64,000 bases of DNA from Agriotes lineatus (lineage: Eukaryota > Arthropoda > Insecta > Coleoptera > Elateridae). This document shows positions 1 through 15,000 of the stretch, in pieces. The position numbers were made by a program, and so were the translations under genes. Position 1 is the stretch's first letter; every line of letters begins with the position of its first letter. The stretch spans positions 47,871-111,870 of the forward strand of contig CALNHX010005187.1 of assembly GCA_940337035.1 (NCBI GenBank). Reading direction: 5' to 3'. The notes under the pieces were generated by a model that did no database searches, was not told where the DNA came from, and was given only the letters and a program-made list of their open reading frames with translations.

Positions 1-3000
1 CCATTAAGAAGTCGCATTCAATCACCGAAATAGCGTACCTAAAAAAAAATTTAATAGCGTTTCTACTATCGAAATGATATCCAAAACGTGTCACATCGTC
101 CGCCAGAGCGTTTACAGGCTCTAGCATGCAATTTTGTCTACTTATAAAACAGGATCTGCCATTCTGATGCATTTAAAATTAGTTTACAGCTGTTTCTGTA
201 CAATGTTTAGCATTCTGCCATTACTGTCTATTAATTATAATATGTTACCTACTGCTAGTAGGATTTTGCGGCCATTAAGAAGTCGCATTCAAACACCGAA
301 ATAGCGTTACTTAAAATTTTTTTTAAAGCGTTTCTACTATCGAAATGATATCCAAAACGTGTCACATCGTCCGCCAGAGCGTTTACAGGCTCTAGCATGC
401 AATTTTGTCTACTTATAAAACAGGATCTGCCATTCTGATGCATTTAAAATTAGTTTACAGCTGTTTCTGTACAATGTTTAGCATTCTGCCATTACTGTCT
501 ATTAATTATAATATGTTACCTACTGCTAGTAGCATTTTGCGGCCATTAAGAAGTCGCATTCAAACACCGAAATAGCGTTACTTAAAATTTTTTTTAAAGC
601 GTTTCTACTATCGAAATGATATCCAAAACGTGTCAAATCGTCCGCCAGGGCGTTTACAGGCTCTAGCATGCAATTTTGTCTACTTATAAAACAGCAGGTG
701 CCATTCTGATGCATTTAAAATTAGTTTACAGCTGTTTCTGTACAATGTTTAGCATTTTGCAATTACTGTCTATTAATTAGAATATGTTACATACTGCTAG
801 TAGCATTTTGAGGCCATTAAGAAGTCGCATTCAATCACCGAAATAGCGTACCTAAAAAAAAATTTAATAGCGTTTCTACTATCGAAATGATATCCATAAC
901 GTGTCACATCGTCCGCCAGAGCGTTTACAGGCTCTAGCATGCAATTTTGTCTACTTATAAAACAGGATCTGCCATTCTGATGCATTTAAAATTAGTTTAC
1001 AGCTGTTTCTGTACAATGTTTAGCATTTTGCAATTACTGTCTATTAATTAGAATATGTTACATACTGCTAGTAGCATTTTGAGGCCATTAAGAAGTCGCA
1101 TTCAATCACCGAAATAGCGTACCTAAAAAAAAATTTAATAGCGTTTCTACTATCGAAATGATATCCAAAACGTGTCACATCGTCCGCCAGAGCGTTTACA
1201 GGCTCTAGCATGCAATTTTGTCTACTTATAAAACAGGATCTGCCATTCTGATGCATTTAAAATTAGTTTACAGCTGTTTCTGTACAATGTTTAGCATTCT
1301 GCCATTACTGTCTATTAATTATAATATGTTACCTACTGCTAGTAGGATTTTGCGGCCATTAAGAAGTCGCATTCAAACACCGAAATAGCGTTACTTAAAA
1401 TTTTTTTTAAAGCGTTTCTACTATCGAAATGATATCCAAAACGTGTCACATCGTCCGCCAGAGCGTTTACAGGCTCTAGCATGCAATTTTGTCTACTTAT
1501 AAAACAGGATCTGCCATTCTGATGCATTTAAAATTAGTTTACAGCTGTTTCTGTACAATGTTTAGCTTTCTGCCATGACTGTCTATTAATTATAATATGT
1601 TACGTACTGCTAGTAATATTTTGCAGCCATTAAGAAGTAGCATTCAATCACCGAAATAGCGTTACTAAAAAAAAATTTAAAAGCGTTTCTACTATCGAAA
1701 TGATATCCAAAAAGTGTCAAAACGTCCGGCAGAACGTTTACAGGCTCTAGCATGCAATTTTGTCTACTTATAAAACAGCAGGTGCCATTCTGATGCATTT
1801 AAAATTAGTTTACAGCTGTTTCTGTACAATGTTTAGCATTCTGCAATTACTGTCTATTTATTAGAATATGTTACGTACCGCTAATAGCATTTTGAGGCCA
1901 TTAAGAAATCGCATTCAAACACCGAAATAGCGTTTCTACTATCGAAATAATATCCAAAACGTGTCAAATCGTCCGCCAGGACGTTTACAGGCTCTAGCAT
2001 GCAACTTTGTCTACTTATAAAACAGTAGGTGCAATTCTGATGCATTTAAAATTATTTTACAGTTGTTTCTGTACAATGTTTAGTATTCTGCAATAACTGT
2101 CTATTAATTATAATATGTTACGTACCGCTAGTAGCATTTTGAGGCCATTAAGAAGTCGCATTCAAACACCGAAATAGCTTTACTAAAAAAATTTTTTACA
2201 GCGTTTCTACTATCGACAAGATATCCAAAACGTGTCAAATCGTCCGCCAGAGGGTTTACTGGCTCTAGCATGCCATTTTGTCTACTATTAAAACAGTAGG
2301 TGCCATTCTGATGCATTTAAAATTATTTTACAGTTGTTTCTGTACAATGTTTAGCATTCTGCAATTACTGTCTAATAATTATAATATGTTACCTACTGCT
2401 AGTAGCATTTTGAGGCCATTACGAAGTCGCATTCAAACACCGAAATAGCGTTACCTAAAAAAATTAATTTAAAATTGTTTCTACTATCGAAATGATATCC
2501 AAAACGTGTTAAATCGTCCGCCAGAGCGTTTACAGGCTGTAGCATGCAATTTTGCCTACTTATAAAACAGTAGGTGCCATTCTGATGCATTTAAAATTAG
2601 TTTACAGTTGTTTCTGTACAATGTTTAGCATTCTGCCATTACTGTCTATTAATTAGAATATGTTACATACTGCTAGTAGCATTTTGCGGCCATTAAGAAG
2701 TCGCATTCAAACACCGAAATAGCGTTACTTAAAAATTTTTTTAAAGCGTTTCTACTATCGAAATGATATCCAAAACGTGTCAAATCGTCCGCCAGGGCGT
2801 TTACAGGCTCTAGCATGCAATTTTGTCTACTTATAAAACAGCAGGTGCCATTCTGATGCATTTAAAATTAGTTTACAGCTGTTTCTGTACAATGTTTAGC
2901 ATTTTGCAATTACTGTCTATTAATTAGAATATGTTACATACTGCTAGTAGCATTTTGAGGCCATTAAGAAGTCGCATTCAATCACCGAAATAGCGTACCT

Positions 3001-6000
3001 AAAAAAAAATTTAATAGCGTTTCTACTATCGAAATAATATCCAAAACGTGTCACATCGTCCGCCAGAGCGTTTACAGGCTCTAGCATGCAATTTTGTCTA
3101 CTTATAAAACAGGATCTGCCATTCTGATGCATTTAAAATTAGTTTACAGCTGTTTCTGTACAATGTTTAGCATTCTGCCATTACTGTCTATTAATTATAA
3201 TATGTTACCTACTGCTAGTAGCATTTTGCGGCCATTAAGAAGTCGCATTCAAACACCGAAATAGCGTTACTTAAAAATTTTTTTAAACCGTTTCTACTAT
3301 CGAAATGATATCCAAAACGTGTCAAATCGTCCGCCAGGGCGTTTACAGGCTCTAGCATGCAATTTTGTCTACTTATAAAACAGCAGGTGCCATTCTGATG
3401 CATTTAAAATTAGTTTACAGCTGTTTCTGTACAATGTTTAGCATTTTGCAATTACAGTCTATTAATTAGAATATGTTACATACTGCTAGTAGCATTTTGA
3501 GGCCATTAAGAAGTCGCATTCAATCACCGAAATAGCGTACCTAAAAAAAAATTTAATAGCGTTTCTACTATCGAAATGATATCCAAAACGTGTCACATCG
3601 TCCGCCAGAGCGTTTACAGGCTCTAGCATGCAATTTTGTCTACTTATAAAACAGGATCTGCCATTCTGATGCATTTAAAATTAGTTAACAGCTGTTTGTT
3701 TCTGTACAATGTTTAGCATTCTGCCATTACTGTCTATTAATTATAATATGTTACCTACTGCTAGTAGCATTTTGCGGCCATTAAGAAGTCGCATTCAAAC
3801 ACCGAAATAGCGTTACTTAAATTTTTTTTTAAAGCGTTTCTACTATCGAAATGATATCCAAAACGTGTCAAATCGTCCGCCAGGGCGTTTACAGGCTCTA
3901 GCATGCAATTTTGTCTACTTATAAAACAGCAGGTGCCATTCTGATGCATTTAAAATTAGTTTACAGCTGTTTCTGTACAATGTTTAGCATTTTGCAATTA
4001 CTGTCTATTAATTAGAATATGTTACATACTGCTAGTAGCATTTTAAGGCCATTAAGGAGTCGCATTCAATCACCGAAATAGCGTACCTAAAAAAAAATTT
4101 AATAGCGTTTCTACTATTGAAATGATATCCAAAACGTGTCACATCGTCCGCCAGAGCGTTTACAGGCTCTAGCATGCAATTTTGTCTACTTATAAAACAG
4201 GATCTGCCATTCTGATGCATTTAAAATTAGTTTACAGCTGTTTCTGTACAATGTTTAGCTTTCTGCCATTACTGTCTATTAATTATAATATGTTACGTAC
4301 TGCTAGTAATATTTTGCAGCCATTAAGAAGTAGCATTCAATCACCGAAATAGCGTTACTAAAAAAAAATTTAAAAGCGTTTCTACTATCGAAATGATATC
4401 CAAAAAGTGTCAAAACGTCCGGCAGAACGTTTACAGGCTCTAGCATGCAATTTTGTCTACTTTTAAAACAGCAGGTGCCATTCTGATGCATTTAAAATTA
4501 GTTTACAGCTGTTTCTGTACAATGTTTAGCATTCTGCAATTACTGTCTATTTATTAGAATATGTTACGTACCGCTAGTAGCATTTTGAGGCCATTAAGAA
4601 ATCGCATTCAAACACCGAAATAGCGTTTCTACTATCGAAATAATATCCAAAACGTGTCAAATCGTCCGCCAGGACGTTTATAGGCTCTAGCATGCAATTT
4701 TGTCTACTTATAAAACAGTAGGTGCAATTCTGATGCATTTAAAATTATTTTACAGTTGTTTCTGTACAATGTTTAGTATTCTGCAATAACTGTCTATTAA
4801 TTATAATATGTTACGTACCGCTAGTAGCATTTTGAGGCCATTAAGAAGTCGCATTCAAACACCGAAATAGATTTACTAAAAAAAAATTTTACAGCGTTTC
4901 TACTATCGACAAGATATCCAAAACGTGTCAAATCGTCCGCCAGAGGGTTTACTGGCTCTAGCATGCCATTTTGTCTACTATTAAAACAGTAGGTGCCATT
5001 CTGATGCATTTAAAATTATTTTACAGTTGTTTCTGTACAATGTTTAGCATTCTGCAATTACTGTCTATTAATTATAATATGTTACCTACTGCTAGTAGTA
5101 TTTTGAGGCCATTACGAAGTCGCATTCAAACACCGAAATAGCGTTACCTAAAAAAATTAATTTAAAATTGTTTCTACTATCGAAATGATATCCAAAACGT
5201 GTTAAATCGTCCGCCAGAGCGTTTACAGGCTGTAGCATGCAATTTTGCCTTCTTATAAAACAGTAGGTGCCATTCTGATGCATTTAAAATTAGTTTACAG
5301 TTGTTTCTGTACAATGTTTAGCATTCTGCCATTACTGTCTATTAATTATTATATGTTACCTACTGCTAGTAGCATTTTGCGGCCATTAAGAAGTCGCATT
5401 CAAACACCGAAATAGCGTTACTTAAAAATTTTTTTAAAGCGTTTCTACTATCGAAATGATATCCAAAACGTGTCAAATCGTCCGCCAGGGCGTTTACAGG
5501 CTCTAGCATGCAATTTTGTCTACTTATAAAACAGCAGGTGCCATTCTGATGCATTTAAAATTAGTTTACAGCTGTTTCTGTACAATGTTTAGCATTTTGC
5601 AATTACTGTCTATTAATTAGAATATGTTACATACTGCTAGTAGCATTTTGAGGCCATTAAGAAGTCGCATTCAATCACCGAAATAGCGTACCTAAAAAAA
5701 AATTTAATAGCGTTTCTACTATCGAAATGATATCCAAAACGTGTCACATCGTCCGCCAGAGCGTTTACAGGCTCTAGCATGCAATTTTGTCTACTTATAA
5801 AACAGGATCTGCCATTCTGATGCATTTAAAATTAGTTTACAGCTGTTTCTGTACAATGTTTAGCTTTCTGCCATTACTGTCTATTAATTATAATATGTTA
5901 CGTACTGCTAGTAATATTTTGCAGCCATTAAGAAGTAGCATTCAATCACCGAAATAGCGTTACTAAAAAAAAATTTAAAAGCGTTTCTACTATCGAAATG

Positions 6001-9000
6001 ATATCCAAAAAGTGTCAAAACGTCCGGCAGAACGTTTACAGGCTCTAGCATGCAATTTTGTCTACTTTTAAAACAGCAGGTGCCATTCTAATGCATTTAA
6101 AATTAGTTTACAGCTGTTTCTGTACAATGTTTAGCATTCTGCAATTACTGTCTATTTATTAGAATATGTTACGTACCGCTAGTAGCATTTTGAGGCCATT
6201 AAGAAATCGCATTCAAACACCGAAATAGCGTTTCTACTATCGAAATAATATCCAAAACGTGTCAAATCGTCCGCCAGGACGTTTATAGGCTCTAGCATGC
6301 AATTTTGTCTACTTATAAAACAGTAGGTGCAATTCTGATGCATTTAAAATTATTTTACAGTTGTTTCTGTACAATGTTTAGTATTCTGCAATAACTGTCT
6401 ATTAATTATAATATGTTACGTACCGCTAGTAGCATTTTGAGGCCATTAAGAAGTCGCATTCAAACACCGAAATAGCTTTACTAAAAAAAAATTTTACAGC
6501 GTTTCTACTATCGACAAGATATCCAAAACGTGTCAAATCGTCCGCCAGAGGGTTTACTGGCTCTAGCATGCCATTTTGTCTACTATTAAAACAGTAGGTG
6601 CCATTCTGATGCATTTAAAATTATTTTACAGTTGTTTCTGTACAATGTTTAGCATTCTGCAATTACTGTCTATTAATTATAATATGTTACGTACTGCTAG
6701 TAGCATTTTGAGGCCATTACGAAGTCGCATTCAAACACCGAAATAGCGTTACCTAAAAAAATTAATTTAAAATCGTTTCTACTATCGAAATGATATCCAA
6801 AACGTGTTAAATCGTCCGCCAGAGCGTTTACAGGCTGTAGCATGCAATTTTGCCTACTTATAAAACAGTAGGTGCCATTCTGATGCATTTAAAATTAGTT
6901 TACAGTTGTTTCTGTACAATGTTTAGCATTCTGCCATTACTGTCTATTAATTATAATATGTTACCTACTGCTAGTAGCATTTTGCGGCCATTAAGAAGTC
7001 GCATTCAAACACCGAAATAGCGTTACTTAAAATTTTTTTTAAAGCGTTTCTACTATCGAAATGATATCCAAAACGTGTCAAATCGTCCGCCAGAGCGTTT
7101 ACAGGCTCTAGCATGCAATTTTGTCGACTTATAAAACAGCAGGTGCCATTCTGATGCATTTAAAATTAGTTTACAGCTGTTTCTGTACAATGTTTAGCAT
7201 TTTGCAATTACTGTCTATTAATTAGAATATGTTACATACTGCTAGTAGCATTTTGAGGCCATTAAGAAGTCGCATTCAATCACCGAAATAGCGTACCTAA
7301 AAAAAAATTTAATAGCGTTTCTACTATCGAAATGATATCCAAAACGTGTCACATCGTCCGCCAGAGCGTTTACAGGCTCTAGCATGCAATTTTGTCTACT
7401 TATAAAACAGGATCTGCCATTCTGATGCATTTAAAATTAGTTTACAGCTGTTTCTGTACAATGTTTAGCTTTCTGCCATTACTGTCTATTAATTATAATA
7501 TGTTACGTACTGCTAGTAATATTTTGCAGCCATTAAGAAGTAGCATTCAATCACCGAAATAGCGTTACTTAAAAATTTTTTTAAAGCGTTTCTACTATCG
7601 AAATGATATGCAAAACGTGTCAAATCGTCCGCCAGGGCGTTTACAGGCTCTAGCATGCAATTTTGTCTACTTATAAAACAGCAGGTGCCATTCTGATGCA
7701 TTTAAAATTAGTTTACAGCTGTTTCTGTACAATGTTTAGTATTCTGCAATAACTGTCTATTAATTATAATATGTTACGTACCGCTAGTAGCATTTTGAGG
7801 CCATTAAGAAGTCGCATTCAAACACCGAAATAGCTTTACTAAAAAAAATGTTTACAATGTTTCTACTATCGACAAGATATCCAAAACGTGTCAAATCGTC
7901 CGCCAGAGGGTTTACTGGCTCTAGCATGCCATTTTGTCTACTATTAAAACAGTAGGTGCCATTCTGATGCATTTAAAATTATTTTACAGTTGTTTCTGTA
8001 CAATGTTTAGCATTCTGCAATTACTGTCTATTAATTATAATATGTTACGTACTGCTAGTAGCATTTTGAGGCCATTACGAAGTCGCATTCAAACACCGAA
8101 ATAGCGTTACTTAAAAATTTTTTTAAACCGTTTCTACTATCGAAATGATATCCAAAACGTGTCAAATCGTCCGCCAGGGCGTTTACAGGCTCTAGCATGC
8201 AATTTTGTCTACTTATAAAACAGCAGGTGCCATTCTGATGCATTTAAAATTAGTTTACAGCTGTTTCTGTACAATGTTTAGCATTTTGCAATTACTGTCT
8301 ATTAATTAGAATATGTTACATACTGCTAGTAGCATTTTGAGGCCATTAAGAAGTCGCATTCAATCACCGAAATAGCGTACCTAAAAAAAATTTAATAGCG
8401 TTTCTACTATCGAAATGATATCCAAAACGTGTCACATCGTCCGCCAGAGCGTTTACAGGTTCTAGCATGCAATTTTGTCTACTTATAAAACAGGATCTGC
8501 CATTCTGATGCATTTAAAATTAGTTGACAGCTGTTTGTTTCTGTACAATGTTTAGCATTCTGCCATTACTGTCTATTAATTATAATATGTTACCTACTGC
8601 TAGTAGCATTTTGCGGCCATTAAGAAGTCGCATTCAAACACCGAAATAGCGTTACTTAAATTTTTTTTTAAAGCGTTTCTACTATCGAAATAATATCCAA
8701 AACGTGTCAAATCGTCCGCCAGGGCGTTTACAGGCTCTAGCATGCAATTTTGTCTACTTATAAAACAGCAGGTGCCATTCTGATGCATTTAAAATTAGTT
8801 TCAGCTGTTTCTGTACAATGTTTAGCATTTTGCAATTACTGTCTATTAATTAGAATATGTTACATACTGCTAGTAGCATTTTAAGGCCATTAAGGAGTCG
8901 CATTCAATCACCGAAATAGCGTACCTAAAAAAAATTTAATAGCGTTTCTACTATCGAAATGATATCCAAAACGTGTCCCATCGTCCGCCAGAGCGTTTAC

Positions 9001-12000
9001 AGGCTCTAGCATGCAATTTTGTCTACTTATAAAACAGGATCTGCCATTCTGATGCATTTAAAATTAGTTTACAGCTGTTTCTGTACAATGTTTAGCTTTC
9101 TGCCATTACTGTCTATTAATTATAATATGTTACGTACTGCTAGTAATATTTTGCAGCCATTAAGAAGTAGCATTCAATCACCGAAATAGCGTTACTAAAA
9201 AAAAATTTAAAAGCGTTTCTACTATCGAAATGATATCCAAAAAGTGTCAAAACGTCCGGCAGAACGTTTACAGGCTCTAGCATGCAATTTTGTCTACTTT
9301 TAAAACAGCAGGTGCCATTCTGATGCATTTAAAATTAGTTTACAGCTGTTTCTGTACAATGTTTAGCATTCTGCAATTACTGTCTATTTATTAGAATATG
9401 TTACGTACCGCTAGTAGCATTTTGAGGCCATTAAGAAATCGCATTCAAACACCGAAATAGCGTTTCTACTATCGAAATAATATCCAAAACGTGTCAAATC
9501 GTCCGCCAGGACGTTTATAGGCTCTAGCATGCAATTTTGTCTACTTATAAAACAGTAGGTGCAATTCTGATGCATTTAAAATTATTTTACAGTTGTTTCT
9601 GTACAATGTTTAGTATTCTGCAATAACTGTCTATTAATTATAATATGTTACGTACCGCTAGTAGCATTTTGAGGCCATTAAGAAGTCGCATTCAAACACC
9701 GAAATAGCTTTACTAAAAAAAAATTTTACAGCGTTTCTACTATCGACAAGATATCCAAAACGTGTCAAATCGTCCGCCAGAGGGTTTACTGGCTCTAGCA
9801 TGCCATTTTGTCTACTATTAAAACAGTAGGTGCCATTCTGATGCATTTAAAATTATTTTACAGTTGTTTCTGTACAATGTTTAGCATTCTGCAATTACTG
9901 TCTATTAATTATAATATGTTACGTACTGCTAGTAGCATTTTGAGGCCATTACGAAGTCGCATTCAAACACCGAAATAGCGTTACCTAAAAAAATTAATTT
10001 AAAATCGTTTCTACTATCGAAATGATATCCAAAACGTGTTAAATCGTCCGCCAGAGCGTTTACAGGCTGTAGCATGCAATTTTGCCTACTTATAAAACAG
10101 TAGGTGCCATTCTGATGCATTTAAAATTAGTTTACAGTTGTTTCTGTACAATGTTTAGCATTCTGCCATTACTGTCTATTAATTATAATATGTTACCTAC
10201 TGCTAGTAGCATTTTGCGGCCATTAAGAAGTCGCATTCAAACACCGAAATAGCGTTACTTAAAATTTTTTTTAAAGCGTTTCTACTATCGAAATGATATC
10301 CAAAACGTGTCAAATCGTCCGCCAGAGCGTTTACAGGCTCTAGCATGCAATTTTGTCGACTTATAAAACAGCAGGTGCCATTCTGATGCATTTAAAATTA
10401 GTTTACAGCTGTTTCTGTACAATGTTTAGCATTTTGCAATTACTGTCTATTAATTAGAATATGTTACATACTGCTAGTAGCATTTTGAGGCCATTAAGAA
10501 GTCGCATTCAATCACCGAAATAGCGTACCTAAAAAAAAATTTAATAGCGTTTCTACTATCGAAATGATATCCAAAACGTGTCACATCGTCTGCCAGAGCG
10601 TTTACAGGCTCTAGCATGCAATTTTGTCTACTTATAAAACAGGATCTGCCATTCTGATGCATTTAAAATTAGTTTACAGCTGTTTCTGTACAATGTTTAG
10701 CTTTCTGCCATTACTGTCTATTAATTATAATATGTTACGTACTGCTAGTAATATTTTGCAGCCATTAAGAAGTAGCATTCAATCACCGAAATAGCGTTAC
10801 TAAAAAAAAATTTAAAAGCGTTTCTACTATCGAAATGATATCCAAAAAGTGTCAAAACGTCCGGCAGAACGTTTACAGGCTCTAGCATGCAATTTTGTCT
10901 ACTTTTAAAACAGCAGGTGCCATTCTGATGCATTTAAAATTAGTTTACAGCTGTTTCTGTACAATGTTTAGCATTCTGCAATTACTGTCTATTTATTAGA
11001 ATATGTTACGTACCGCTAGTAGCATTTTGAGGCCATTAAGAAATCGCATTCAAACACCGAAATAGCGTTTCTACTATCGAAATAATATCCAAAACGTGTC
11101 AAATCGTCCGCCAGGACGTTTATAGGCTCTAGCATGCAATTTTGTCTACTTATAAAACAGTAGGTGCAATTCTGATGCATTTAAAATTATTTTACAGTTG
11201 TTTCTGTACAATGTTTAGTATTCTGCAATAACTGTCTATTAATTATAATATGTTACGTACCGCTAGTAGCATTTTGAGGCCATTAAGAAGTCGCATTCAA
11301 ACACCGAAATAGATTTACTAAAAAAAAATTTTACAGCGTTTCTACTATCGACAAGATATCCAAAACGTGTCAAATCGTCCGCCAGAGGGTTTACTGGCTC
11401 TAGCATGCCATTTTGTCTACTATTAAAACAGTAGGTGCCATTCTGATGCATTTAAAATTATTTTACAGTTGTTTCTGTACAATGTTTAGCATTCTGCAAT
11501 TACTGTCTATTAATTATAATATGTTACCTACTGCTAGTAGTATTTTGAGGCCATTACGAAGTCGCATTCAAACACCGAAATAGCGTTACCTAAAAAAATT
11601 AATTTAAAATTGTTTCTACTATCGAAATGATATCCAAAACGTGTTAAATCGTCCGCCAGAGCGTTTACAGGCTGTAGCATGCAATTTTGCCATCTTATAA
11701 AACAGTAGGTGCCATTCTGATGCATTTAAAATTAGTTTACAGTTGTTTCTGTACAATGTTTAGCATTCTGCCATTACTGTCTATTAATTATAATATGTTA
11801 CCTACTGCTAGTAGCATTTTGCGGCCATTAAGAAGTCGCATTCAAACACCGAAATAGCGTTACTTAAAAATTTTTTTAAAGCGTTTCTACTATCGAAATG
11901 ATATCCAAAACGTGTCAAATCGTCCGCCAGGGCGTTTACAGGCTCTAGCATGCAATTTTGTCTACTTATAAAACAGCAGGTGCCATTCTGATGCATTTAA

Positions 12001-15000
12001 AATTAGTTTACAGCTGTTTCTGTACAATGTTTAGCATTTTGCAATTACTGTCTATTAATTAGAATATGTTACATACTGCTAGTAGCATTTTGAGGCCATT
12101 AAGAAGTCGCATTCAATCACCGAAATAGCGTACCTAAAAAAAAATTTAATAGCGTTTCTACTATCGAAATGATATCCAAAACGTGTCACATCGTCTGCCA
12201 GAGCGTTTACAGGCTCTAGCATGCAATTTTGTCTACTTATAAAACAGGATCTGCCATTCTGATGCATTTAAAATTAGTTTACAGCTGTTTCTGTACAATG
12301 TTTAGCTTTCTGCCATTACTGTCTATTAATTATAATATGTTACGTACTGCTAGTAATATTTTGCAGCCATTAAGAAGTAGCATTCAATCACCGAAATAGC
12401 GTTACTAAAAAAAAATTTAAAAGCGTTTCTACTATCGAAATGATATCCAAAAAGTGTCAAAACGTCCGGCAGAACGTTTACAGGCTCTAGCATGCAATTT
12501 TGTCTACTTTTAAAACAGCAGGTGCCATTCTGATGCATTTAAAATTAGTTTACAGCTGTTTCTGTACAATGTTTAGCATTCTGCAATTACTGTCTATTTA
12601 TTAGAATATGTTACGTACCGCTAGTAGCATTTTGAGGCCATTAAGAAATCGCATTCAAACACCGAAATAGCGTTTCTACTATCGAAATAATATCCAAAAC
12701 GTGTCAAATCGTCCGCCAGGACGTTTATAGGCTCTAGCATGCAATTTTGTCTACTATTAAAACAGTAGGTGCCATTCTGATGCATTTAAAATTATTTTAC
12801 AGTTGTTTCTGTACAATGTTTAGCATTCTGCAATTACTGTCTATTAATTATAATATGTTACGTACTGCTAGTAGCATTTTGAGGCCATTACGAAGTCGCA
12901 TTCAAACACCGAAATAGCGTTACCTAAAAAAATTAATTTAAAATCGTTTCTACTATCGAAATGATATCCAAAACGTGTTAAATCGTCCGCCAGAGCGTTT
13001 ACAGGCTGTAGCATGCAATTTTGCCTACTTATAAAACAGTAGGTGCCATTCTGATGCATTTAAAATTAGTTTACAGTTGTTTCTGTACAATGTTTAGCAT
13101 TCTGCCATTACTGTCTATTAATTATAATATGTTACCTACTGCTAGTAGCATTTTGCGGCCATTAAGAAGTCGCATTCAAACACCGAAATAGCGTTACTTA
13201 AAAATTTTTTTAAAGCGTTTCTACTATCGAAATGATATCCAAAACGTGTCAAATCGTCCGCCAGGGCGTTTACAGGCTCTAGCATGCAATTTTGTCTACT
13301 TATAAAACAGCAGGTGCCATTCTGATGCATTTAAAATTAGTTTACAGCTGTTTCTGTACAATGTTTAGCATTTTGCAATTACTGTCTATTAATTAGAATA
13401 TGTTACATACTGCTAGTAGCATTTTGAGGCCATTAAGAAGTCGCATTCAATCACCGAAATAGCGTACCTAAAAAAAAATTTAATAGCGTTTCTACTATCG
13501 AAATGATATCCAAAACGTGTCACATCGTCCGCCAGAGCGTTTACAGGCTCTAGCATGCAATTTTGTCTACTTATAAAACAGGATCTGCCATTCTGATGCA
13601 TTTAAAATTAGTTTACAGCTGTTTCTGTACAATGTTTAGCTTTCTGCCATTACTGTCTATTAATTATAATATGTTACGTACTGCTAGTAATATTTTGCAG
13701 CCATTAAGAAGTAGCATTCAATCACCGAAATAGCGTTACTTAAAAATTTTTTTAAAGCGTTTCTACTATCGAAATGATATGCAAAACGTGTCAAATCGTC
13801 CGCCAGGGCGTTTACAGGCTCTAGCATGCAATTTTGTCTACTTATAAAACAGCAGGTGCCATTCTGATGCATTTAAAATTAGTTTACAGCTGTTTCTGTA
13901 CAATGTTTAGTATTCTGCAATAACTGTCTATTAATTATAATATGTTACGTACCGCTAGTAGCATTTTGAGGCCATTAAGAAGTCGCATTCAAACACCGAA
14001 ATAGCTTTACTAAAAAAAATGTTTACAATGTTTCTACTATCGACAAGATATCCAAAACGTGTCAAATCGTCCGCCAGAGGGTTTACTGGCTCTAGCATGC
14101 CATTTTGTCTACTATTAAAACAGTAGGTGCCATTCTGATGCATTTAAAATTATTTTACAGTTGTTTCTGTACAATGTTTAGCATTCTGCAATTACTGTCT
14201 ATTAATTATAATATGTTACGTACTGCTAGTAGCATTTTGAGGCCATTACGAAGTCGCATTCAAACACCGAAATAGCGTTACTTAAAAATTTTTTTAAACC
14301 GTTTCTACTATCGAAATGATATCCAAAACGTGTCAAATCGTCCGCCAGGGCGTTTACAGGCTCTAGCATGCAATTTTGTCTACTTATAAAACAGCAGGTG
14401 CCATTCTGATGCATTTAAAATTAGTTTACAGCTGTTTCTGTACAATGTTTAGCATTTTGCAATTACTGTCTATTAATTAGAATATGTTACATACTGCTAG
14501 TAGCATTTTGAGGCCATTAAGAAGTCGCATTCAATCACCGAAATAGCGTACCTAAAAAAAATTTAATAGCGTTTCTACTATCGAAATGATATCCAAAACG
14601 TGTCACATCGTCCGCCAGAGCGTTTACAGGCTCTAGCATGCAATTTTGTCTACTTATAAAACAGGATCTGCCATTCTGATGCATTTAAAATTAGTTGACA
14701 GCTGTTTGTTTCTGTACAATGTTTAGCATTCTGCCATTACTGTCTATTAATTATAATATGTTACCTACTGCTAGTAGCATTTTGCGGCCATTAAGAAGTC
14801 GCATTCAAACACCGAAATAGCGTTACTTAAATTTTTTTTTAAAGCGTTTCTACTATCGAAATAATATCCAAAACGTGTCAAATCGTCCGCCAGGGCGTTT
14901 ACAGGCTCTAGCATGCAATTTTGTCTACTTATAAAACAGCAGGTGCCATTCTGATGCATTTAAAATTAGTTTACAGCTGTTTCTGTACAATGTTTAGCAT